A DNA stretch of 15,000 bases from the NCBI GenBank assembly GCA_016946835.1, contig JACVTC010000035.1, forward strand, positions 235,001 to 250,000, read 5' to 3'. This DNA is from Neocallimastix lanati (nom. inval.). Taxonomy: Eukaryota > Neocallimastigomycota > Neocallimastigomycetes > Neocallimastigales > Neocallimastigaceae. This document shows, in pieces, positions 1-8,778 of this stretch. The position numbers were made by a program, and so were the translations under genes. Positions within the stretch are counted from its first letter, which is position 1; each line of letters starts with the position of its first letter. Below the pieces are notes generated by a model that had not been told where the DNA came from, searched no databases, and worked only from the letters and a program-made list of their open reading frames with translations.

Positions 1-1
<1 letters not shown>

Positions 2-56
<55 letters not shown>
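2..56. repeat. T55 homopolymer at left edge
   Basis: An unbroken run of 55 T residues begins at the second base of the window. It is the longest homopolymer here and may be longer in the genome, because the window begins inside or beside it. Runs this long are prone to slippage and assembly error, so the exact length should not be trusted. Confidence 0.95.
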
Positions 57-58
<2 letters not shown>

Positions 59-895
59 TTATACAAAATATAAAATAAATTAAATATATTAATTTTTTTT
101 TTTTAAAAAAAAATATTAAGTTATTAAATAAGTCAATAAATAAATTAATAAACACAATATAATATTATATATTATTAATCGTAAAAAAGAAAGCTTTAGT
201 AAAACCAAAAAATAAAAAAAAAATAAAAAAATAATAAATAAATATTAATAATATCATAATAATAATATCTAATTTTCTGCAATTATATCTAATTTTAATA
301 AGATATAATTACAGAAAAAAAAATTGGAAGGATGAAGAAGAAGAAAATAGAAATTTGGTGATCATTAATAATAATTTATAATTAATATCAGAAAATTAAA
401 ACTTTTATATTTCAAAGTATTGTTATTTAAAATATTATTTAATTATGAATAAAGAAGTAATATTATTAATTACTAATTATAATCAACACAATAAATGGAA
501 ATATTCATATGATGTACTTTTTTATATAAAATATTTTATTTTAAAAATGCTTATTCATAAAGATATAGTATGTATTTATATATTTATAGTTTTATCTTTT
601 ATATTAATATCCAATTTGATGTTATATATAATAAATTTATGATTAAAAGATAAAGATTGATTTATATTTACATTATTTTTATTTAACTTATTGTATTAAT
701 TTATATTTGTAAATTTATAGAATATTAAATTAAAACATTAAGAAAGTGTTTAAAAGTAAAGATTTAATAAAGAGGAGATAAAAAAAAAATACACTATAAT
801 TTCTAAAATATTATAAATTGTTTTAATATTTTTAAATTAAATTGTTAATTTTTTTTTTTTAACAATTATCAAAATGTTTTAAATGTCTACCATGT
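57..895. other. AT-rich intergenic DNA, no gene seen
   Basis: Almost pure A/T sequence. The only open frame of note (445-642, + strand) would give a 65-residue Ile/Leu/Tyr-rich peptide with no recognisable domain. Its composition is what random A/T-rich sequence produces, so I do not call it a gene. The one ordered element is the inverted repeat at 273-318, listed separately. Confidence 0.75.
273..318. repeat. 18-bp inverted repeat with 10-base loop
   Basis: The left arm (273-290) and right arm (301-318) are reverse complements at 17 of 18 positions; the single mismatch is C280 opposite A311. The loop (291-300) is AATTTTAATA. The arms include CTG/CAG and are less trivial than the surrounding A/T. 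If transcribed, either strand would fold into a stable hairpin. It could be a small regulatory hairpin, a remnant of a miniature inverted-repeat element, or chance in low-complexity DNA. No flanking target-site duplication is evident. Confidence 0.7.
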
Positions 896-1027
896 ATAAA
901 TAATAAATAATAAATCCACTATTACAAATCTTAAATAATAAGAAATAAATAATAAATCATTAATTAAAAATCCAATATAATAAATAATAAGTAATTATAT
1001 AATAAATATTAAATAATAAATGATTAT
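896..1027. repeat. Degenerate outskirts of the heptamer array
   Basis: This stretch contains many AATAAATAATAAA-like patches broken by substitutions and small indels, leading into the regular array that starts at 1028. It looks like older, decayed copies of the same heptamer. Confidence 0.6.
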
Positions 1028-1230
1028 ATAATAAATAATAAATAATAAGTAATAAATAATAAATAATAAATAATAAATAATAAATAATAAATAATAAATA
1101 ATAAATAATAAATAATAAATAATAAATAATAAATAATAAATAGTAAATAGTAAATAATAAATAATAAATAGTAAATAATAAATAATAAATAATAAATAAT
1201 AAATAATAAATAATAAATAATAAATAATAA
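1028..1230. repeat. (ATAATAA)29 heptanucleotide tandem array
   Basis: Twenty-nine consecutive 7-base units with consensus ATAATAA run from 1028 to 1230 without a single phase break. The variants are one GTAATAA unit (1049-1055) and three ATAGTAA units (1140-1146, 1147-1153, 1168-1174). Each unit junction creates AATAAA, the canonical polyadenylation hexamer, on the + strand. The reverse strand contains repeated TTATTTATT, the form of the AU-rich element nonamer. No coding potential exists, because TAA recurs in all + frames. Confidence 0.95.
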
Positions 1231-1745
1231 TTAATAATAAATAAAAAGTATTAAAAAGTTAATAATATATATTCATCATATTTATTTTTATTATATAATT
1301 ATAAGAGTAATATTGGAATAATATATTATTTAAAATACAAGATTATTGTATATAATTTTGTTAATTAATTTAATTTAATATTCTTTTGTATAAATATATA
1401 TATATATAAATAAACTTCTATATAAAGAAATAAAAGTTTATGCCATCATTTTTTATTATTAATTTTGGAAATGAATGAATATAGAAATGAAAATTCAAAA
1501 TATTTAAAATGTTCAATTTATTATTATAATTTATTTATTAATGCTAAAACGACATTTTTATATTAAAAGTAATTATGAGTTTATTAAGTTTATTAGTATT
1601 AAAAAAGTTTATTATTAAACTATATATACTAATAATCTTAATTTTATATTTTATTAGATAAAAATGTTTTTGTTTTCATCCATAAAATACGGATTTAATT
1701 TATAAAAAATTGGTGAAATAGAAATAATTTTTAGTATATTTAAAT

Positions 1746-1811
1746 TAAATTTCTTTTAAATAATATATAATATATAGTATATTATAATTAATTGATAATA
1801 AAAGAAATTTA
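1746..1811. repeat. 13-bp perfect inverted repeat with AT core
   Basis: The arms at 1746-1758 (TAAATTTCTTTTA) and 1799-1811 (TAAAAGAAATTTA) are exact reverse complements. The 40-base core between them itself contains TATAATATATA/TATATTATA-type complementarity, so the whole 66-base stretch could form an imperfect long hairpin. The A/T bias makes chance occurrence quite likely. Confidence 0.55.
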
Positions 1812-2347
1812 TAAAGGATATTAATTTAAATATTAAATTGATAATATATTAAAAAATGAAAAAAAAATAAAAATAAAAAAAAAAAAAATAATAAATAAAA
1901 TAAAGTTATACTTGATTTTCAATTAAAATTAAAAATATTTTAAATTTAGTAAGTTACACATTTTAGTGATTATTCCATCATTAATCATTAATTATATATA
2001 AAATATAATATACTGTAATATACAGAAAAATGAATTATTTCTATTGATTTGTCATAATTTGTATCACAATGGAACTTTTTAAATAGGAGCTCAAAAAAAT
2101 TAAATGAATATTTGAAGAATTAAATATTAAATTATAAAAAAAACTGAATATTACACAAACTATATTAAAATAAATATTCTATATAAAAGATGAAGAGTTT
2201 TATTTCTTTAATACAGATATTATTTTGTTGACTATTAATAATTGTTAATAGAATAATTAGAAATTAATATAATAATAAAATGTAATGACAAGCAAAAAAT
2301 ATATATTAAAATATTATTAATTAAGTATTAATAGTTAAGAGTACTAG

Positions 2348-2497
2348 CCTTCATTGAATTTTGGGTTTGAAGGAAAAGAAAAGGTTATAAAGGCTATAAT
2401 ATTATCTTCATCTTTCATATTAAATTTTAAATAATAAAAAGTTATTATTTGATATAATATATTATTTATATAGTTAAATTTAATAATCTTTATAACC
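2348..2497. other. More complex patch with short inverted repeats
   Basis: CCTTCA at 2348-2353 pairs with TGAAGG at 2368-2373, and GGTTATAAAG at 2383-2392 pairs with CTTTATAACC at 2488-2497. This patch has more G and C than its surroundings. No open frame or RNA gene fits it. It may be a scrap of an old element or unique regulatory DNA. Confidence 0.3.
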
Positions 2498-2972
2498 CCT
2501 TCTTATATTTATAATGTGAATAAAAAATTTTTTTTCATCATGACTAATTATGACCAGAAAAAATAGAGTAATAGATGGTTTGATAATAGTAAAAATGATT
2601 TACCATACTTTTTTTTTTATTAATTCTATATATCAATTTAACTTTCTTATATATTTTATTTTTATATAAAGAAATTCTTTAGTATATTGGAATATAATAT
2701 AGTATAATATAATATAAGTTTGTTTAAATTAATATCTTGGAAATAAGAAAAAAAAAACTTGATTTGAAATATAATAAACATATAAATAAAAAAACATATA
2801 AATATATATATACATTTATAATATTTTTTCTATTTTAATTTAAATAAACTTTTTTTATTTATTTAATTTTATTTTTTATTTTATTAAATTCCATATTAAA
2901 AATATATATTAAATAATTATTCAATATTAATTAAAGTATAAAATATATTATAAACTTTGATATTAATATTTT

Positions 2973-3010
2973 ATGAAATTTTCATATATAAATATAATGA
3001 AAATTTTCAT
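2973..3010. repeat. Two near-identical palindromes 24 bp apart
   Basis: ATGAAATTTTCAT at 2973-2985 and the perfect 14-bp palindrome ATGAAAATTTTCAT at 2997-3010 differ by one A. They lie just before a T25 run (3013-3037). A repeated palindrome is the usual layout for a dimeric DNA-binding protein, but nothing links it to a gene: the nearest coding exon is more than 2 kb away. Confidence 0.5.
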
Positions 3011-3463
3011 CCTTTTTTTTTTTTTTTTTTTTTTTTTATTTTTTAAAGTTTAATTATAATAAAACTTATTTTATAATTTTAATTTTTTTTTTCTACTTTT
3101 TTGTTCTATATTAAAACTTTTGGTTTTTACCTTCTATAATATTTAGTAGGAATTATAATTTAACAATATATAGATAATAGAGAAATACAATATAAATTAG
3201 TAGCAATAACAAACTAAATAAAAGTATAGAAAATAAAAAAGATTGATATAGATAAATAACAGTATTACATGAAATTATAAATTAAATAATCGTCTTAATT
3301 ATTTGAATATTATTTTAATAAAAAATTATAATATCAATTAAACAATTATTTATTACGAATTCTAAAACATTAATACTTATTTAATAAAAATATCTTTTTT
3401 TAGAATTTATATTATTAATAAAATAGATATATTAATAAAATATATTATTCATAGTAATACCAG

Positions 3464-3488
3464 TTATACCATAGAATTATACCATAGA
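3464..3488. repeat. 13-bp-period tandem duplication
   Basis: TTATACCATAGA occurs at 3464-3475 and again at 3477-3488, separated by one A. It is an exact short tandem duplication in otherwise unremarkable A/T-rich DNA, probably from replication slippage. Confidence 0.7.
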
Positions 3489-4311
3489 GATTTAAAAGGA
3501 ATACTACTTAATTTCTATTTGATATAGTAAATGTAAATATATAAATTTTTAATTTTATATTATACAAAAGTAGATATTTATATTCAGTCTTAAATAATTT
3601 TCAAAATTTTTAGTTTCATTTTGTTTTAATTTTTATTTATTAAATAATGAACATTTTATAGTTTTTCAAAAAAATATAATATATTTTTGTGCAATAAATA
3701 TAAATATACCACTATAAAAAAGTTTTAACTCTTTTTTTTTTTTCCATTTTAAATTATTAAATTCTTTTATTATTATATTTAATTTTATTTTATTTTTAAT
3801 ATATAAAAATTATTTAAATTTTAATAGAATAGACAACTTTTAAATATTAATATTAATATATATATATATAATAAAAATGATAAGAATTTATATTTAATTA
3901 AATATTCAATGAATAATCAATTTTTGTTTAATATGAGATAGCATTTAGTTTACTTTTTAAATAAATTTGGAAATATTACTAATAATAATAATAATAGAAT
4001 TGTCTTCATAATTTAATAAAAATCTTAATGTATTAAATTATTAGTTAATAGATATAAGATTTTAAATATAAAATAATTTATTATATTATATTATGTTTTT
4101 AGTTATAAATTAATAAACATTACAATAGTTTTTTCAGTAATAAATGAAAAGAATATTTTAGAAAATAATTTTAAAGTTTTTTTTTTATTAATTAGTAATT
4201 TTATTCTAAAAATTTATTAATAATAATTGTATAATAAAAGTTTATTGCTTAAACAAATTTATATAATATAAAAAATTTATATTTTTATTTCTTTATTTAC
4301 TATATATTTAA

Positions 4312-4332
4312 TTTCAGTGACCGAAACTGAAA
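4312..4332. repeat. 7-bp perfect inverted repeat, 7-base loop
   Basis: TTTCAGT (4312-4318) and ACTGAAA (4326-4332) flank the loop GACCGAA. The site has more G/C than the surrounding DNA. It could be a protein-binding palindrome or a small hairpin. It lies about 850 bp upstream of the gene, so a regulatory role is only a possibility. Confidence 0.4.
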
Positions 4333-4389
4333 AACTAACTTTTTTTTTTTTCTTAATATATAGTAAAATAACGGTGTTAATTATTTAAA

Positions 4390-4413
4390 TTTATTAGCCA
4401 GTTTATTAGCCAG
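4390..4413. repeat. Exact 12-bp tandem duplication
   Basis: TTTATTAGCCAG occurs twice in immediate succession (4390-4401 and 4402-4413). It is the most G/C-bearing duplicated motif in the upstream region. Confidence 0.8.
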
Positions 4414-4603
4414 TCTAATCAAAATTACAAAAGATTTAAATAAGGAAAGAGAATAAAACAAAACAAAAACAAAAACAAAAAAATATTTAAAATAAGACGA
4501 AATAATTTAATAATTAAAAAATCTATAAAATACTATTTATTCTATAGGATGTTCCTATATTTTATATAGCTTTTTATATATCTTATAATATTTCTTTTTC
4601 TTT

Positions 4604-4605
<2 letters not shown>

Positions 4606-4642
<37 letters not shown>

Positions 4643-4675
4643 AAATAAAAAATTCTTAAAAGAAATAATTTAACT

Positions 4676-4716
<41 letters not shown>
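4606..4716. repeat. Facing T33 / A40 homopolymer pair
   Basis: A run of 33 T (4606-4638) is followed after 38 bases by a run of 40 A (4677-4716). Because T and A runs are complementary, they form an inverted repeat with a potential 33-bp stem. Further A-rich tracts follow to about 4775. Poly(dA:dT) tracts of this length strongly exclude nucleosomes and often mark fungal promoters. This pair lies about 460 bp before the first ATG of the large gene, so it may define its upstream open chromatin. Confidence 0.85.
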
Positions 4717-4718
<2 letters not shown>

Positions 4719-5175
4719 AAAATAAAATAAAATAAAAAAAAAATTAAAAAAAAAGAAAAAGTGAAAAAAATTACCTTTTTTTTTGGAAAGTAAGGAGTTT
4801 AAAATAATAAGGTACATATAGCATAATAAAAAATAAAATTTCAATTTTATAATATTTATTAATTATTAAAACTAATAATATTACAACTTAGATTATTTTA
4901 ATATATATTCGTTTAAATTATATAATAAATATTATTTTTATAATTTCATTTTTTTATTTAAAAGATAAAAACAAACAAAACATACAAAAAAAAAAAAAAA
5001 AGAAACGTTAAACAAAAACAAAATTTTCGGAAAATCTTTATTTGCTTTTATTTAATTGTATGGCTTTTATTCAATTTTTATATCGAAATTAAAATTAATT
5101 AAAAGAAAAAAATTTTTATTTAAGAAGTAATTATTTAAATATATAATCTAATAATACCTAATTCTTATTATAAAA
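4717..5175 (+). promoter_or_regulatory. Probable promoter / 5' leader of the large gene
   Basis: The roughly 460 bp between the A40 tract and the first ATG contain A-tracts (4987-5000 region), T-rich stretches and many TATA-like strings, none of which stands out. No transcription start can be placed by eye. The assignment rests only on position upstream of the gene. Confidence 0.35.
5060..5092 (+). other. Possible 10-codon upstream ORF
   Basis: ATG at 5060 opens a frame of ten codons (MAFIQFLYRN) that closes with TAA at 5090-5092, 83 bases before the first ATG of the main gene. If the transcript begins upstream of 5060, this uORF would be met first by scanning ribosomes and could lower translation of the main protein. 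Whether it lies in the mRNA is unknown, and short ATG-started frames arise often by chance. Confidence 0.25.
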
Positions 5176-8152
5176 ATGATGGAACAAAATATATCAACTG
5201 TCGAGGTTTATTCATTATTAAAGTAAGTTTTATTTGATTAAAAATTTAATCTTTATTTATATATATATATTATAAGTAATATAGGAAATTGTAAAAATTT
5301 TTAATATATAGTGTTTTTAAATATTTAATATATTAATATCTAAACATTTTATTAAATTTAGAATTTGTACCAAAATTAAAAACAAATTTTACTATATTTC
5401 AAGAAATATTACAATAAATAAATGTCAAGTGAATCGTTTAATTGAACGTATTGAGCGTTTCATGCAAATATTGGACAAAAAATTAAGTGGTAAATCTCAA
5501 CTCACTTTTGGAACTTTAAATAAAATAAAACAATTAAAGGACTTATTTCTTAGAATTGGTGGACATTTAAATAGTTATTTACGTTATGGTTATCTACGAC
5601 GTTTATTACATCCATTAGAACAAGAAAGAGAATTTATTTTTTATACCGATCAGTTATGCTCAATTGCACAATTTTTTGGTTTTTATTTAATTGATGGTAA
5701 AAAAAGATTACTTGAGGATGAAGAGGATCAATTAATTGATTTTGCTGAATTTACACAATTATTAGAGTCTGTTCAGGATAACGATGCTAAACTTTTAAGT
5801 TTTTTAGGTTTAGATGTTGATCCTACAGCATTACCAGATGTTATTAATGCTTTAGAAAATGCTATTCAAATGAATGGTGTGTCCTCCAATAAAATTGTCA
5901 CTATTGACTTGAATAATGAACATCTTCTTTCTAATACTCGTGTTTTGACTTTCATTAATAATCAACTTACTCAGATTAATCGTTATCTTATTAATAATGG
6001 TCATAATCCACCAGCTCCTTACAATGATACTACCTCTTCCTATACAAAGATTAATTATGATTATTTAAAACCAATAATACCTTCAGATATAAATGATAGT
6101 AATCCATCTAAAGATTCCTTGAAGAATTCCTTGACTCAATCTTATGTTAATAATAAAGATAACTCAAAAAGTAAAAATATATCTGAATTTTTAGGTATGA
6201 ATGAAAAAGATGATAAACATGACCATTCTCATGGTCGCAGTCGCAGTCATAGTCGAAGTCATAGTCGAAGTCATAGTCGTACCCGTAGTCTCACTCATAG
6301 TATTGGCCGTAGCATAAGTCGTAGCCTAAGTCGTAGTCGTAAAAGTTCAAATAGTCAACATAGTCAACATAGTCAACATAGCCATCATAGTCATCATAGT
6401 CATCAAAGTCAAAATAGAAGTCAAAATCAAAGTCAGAATCAAAGTCAGAATCAAAGTCAAAATCAAAGTCAGAATCAAAGTCAGAATCAAAGTCAAAATC
6501 AAAGTCAAAATCATAGTAGAAATCGTAGTCGTAATAGAAGTCGAAATCGTAGTTATATTGATGGTGAAGATTTAGATTTTTATACTGAAACTGATCTTCA
6601 ACGTCAAGAACGTCAAATGAGGGAAGCTCTTACTGAAGTTTATAATAATGGTAGCGTTAATGGTAATGGTAATGGTAATTTAATGACCTCTTCAACGGCC
6701 TTAAAAGGTCGTAATAGAAACAATCCATTACAAATAAATACAAATATTACAAAAGCAATTGGAAAGTCTAGTCCTAGTCCTATTCCATTCTCAATGACAA
6801 GAATAACAAAAAATACAGAAGACATACCGATTAATTTAAATATTCTAGAATTTGAGGATTCTGATGATAGTGATGAGGAAAGAGGTAGAAAAAGACAAAA
6901 CTATTCTAAAAGTAAAGGTTTATTAACACCAACAGGTTCCACACCAACTACTCCTAAATCTGCTCCAATGTTTTTTGATAATTCTTATCTACCTCGTACA
7001 GAAATTCAAGCCTCTAAGTTAGAAAATAATTGTCTTATTATTGATACACAACTTCAGTTGAAGAAGGTATATTATGAATTAATTCGTATTGTTGGTGATA
7101 AAGTTGGATTGTATGTTAAACAAGCTTGGAAGATTCCTTTTTGGGATATGGAACTTTGGGATATTATTGAGTCTACTCTTATTTCTAAGGTTTATCGTGG
7201 TTTATGGCACTTTACTGAAGTTGCAGTAAAAGAAATTGATATACCATTGGAAACCCCTGAACTTCAACATCAATTCCAAAGCTATGTTGAGAATTGGTAT
7301 AGTCTTCGTCATCCACATATTATTCCATTATTAGGGGCAAGTCAGACTCATAATATTCCTTATGTGGTTATGCCTTTCCTTACTAAAGGAAATTTGGTTC
7401 AATACTTAGAAAATGATTTAGACATTGCTCACCTTATTGGCATTCTTTTAGATATTAGTTCCGGTATGCAATATTTACATTCACGTCAAATAATTCATGG
7501 TGAATTAATGGCAAGTAATATTTTAATTGATAATTATGGTGAACCAAGTATTTGTGATTTAGGGTTTTCAAAATACTTTTTCTTTACCTCTAAACCAGCG
7601 TCAGTTAAGAATTCAAGTGAAGATAGTCATTCCACATTAGTTAGGACAAGTAATTCTTACATTAATCGTAAGATTAATCGTTATGTCCGATGGATGGCAA
7701 ATGAAATTCAGGATAATAATATTTGTACTTTTGCTTCTGATGTTTACAGTTTTGGTATGCTTTGTTATGAAATCTTTTCTGGTGGAGATGTTCCTTTCTC
7801 GGATGTTCCAGAAAAAATTATTCCTGCAGCTGTAAAATCTGGTAAACGTCCTTCTCGTCCTTCTCGTTGTCCTGATGAAATTTGGTCATTAATGCAAGAA
7901 TGTTGGGATGATAATCCAGATAAACGTCCTTCGTTTTATGAAATTTCACAAAATCTCATGCAAATTAAAACTCACTATAAGATTATTTATTCTAATTCTA
8001 ATCCTGAAAGGCTATTACCAAATAATATTCAAATTTATGGTCATGCTCCTACCATACTTTCTACCTCTCCAAATACTAGTATCACTATAAATAAAAATAA
8101 TGTTCCATGGTTAGCTTCTCCTGCTCATTCTGCTTCTAATGTTAATTTAAAT

Positions 8153-8236
<84 letters not shown>

Positions 8237-8716
8237 TCAAATCGTAGTCTTTATCATAGTTTAGGTCGAAATCAAGGAAAAGGAAAAAACTCTCCATATA
8301 ATGATACCTCTATGGATTCTAATTTAGGTATACCTTCTAATGCTATAGAAGACTATAGTCAAGGACCAATATATTCCCATCATTATTTAGGTTCAAGTTC
8401 TGTTAATTATAATAAATCTTCAAATATTTCCAATACTTATAAGAATCTTCAAGTTAATAATAATAATAATTTAAATTCTCGTAATGGTAACAGTCCAAAG
8501 AAAAGTGATAATAGTATTGGTAAAAGTCCAAGGAATTCATCAAATCATACCTCTTTCCAAGATAATATGAATTTGAAATACCCAATAAATGGCGGAATTA
8601 ATAGTCAAAAAATTTCACCATATATGAAGGCTGCCCTTATGAATAGTTCTTTACTTCCAAGTGGTAGTATTGAAAATGATAATATTAGTAATGATAGTAA
8701 TGATAATGGTAATAGT

Positions 8717-8778
<62 letters not shown>

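Larger units (their letters stand above)
1231..4605. other. Long AT-rich intergenic region, no gene seen
   Basis: About 3.4 kb in which no convincing open frame, tRNA-like arm pair or conserved protein fragment is visible on either strand. It contains homopolymers such as T25 at 3013-3037, short palindromes and short tandem duplications (listed separately), and a few slightly more complex patches around 2340-2400 and 4310-4420. Any promoter or regulatory content cannot be told apart from background A/T by eye. Confidence 0.7.

Noticed and set aside
445-642. 65-residue + strand open frame
   Set aside because: Ile/Leu/Tyr/Lys-rich composition is what A/T-rich random DNA encodes. No domain, no start context and no neighbouring gene support it.
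1028-1230. Telomeric or CRISPR-type array
   Set aside because: The repeat is a 7-base A/T unit without spacers, and it lacks the G-rich strand expected of telomeric repeats.
2340-2400. Possible tRNA-like GGGTTTGAAGG element
   Set aside because: The short pairing arms do not give a cloverleaf, and no D-arm or anticodon arm fits.
4656-4844. 62-residue minus strand frame rich in Phe
   Set aside because: It is the translation of the A40 tract and neighbouring A-runs read on the other strand.
5429-5431. GTG as an alternative start codon for the large protein
   Set aside because: The frame is open upstream, the preceding codons encode the conserved NKCQ part of the helix, and a spliced ATG exon is available.
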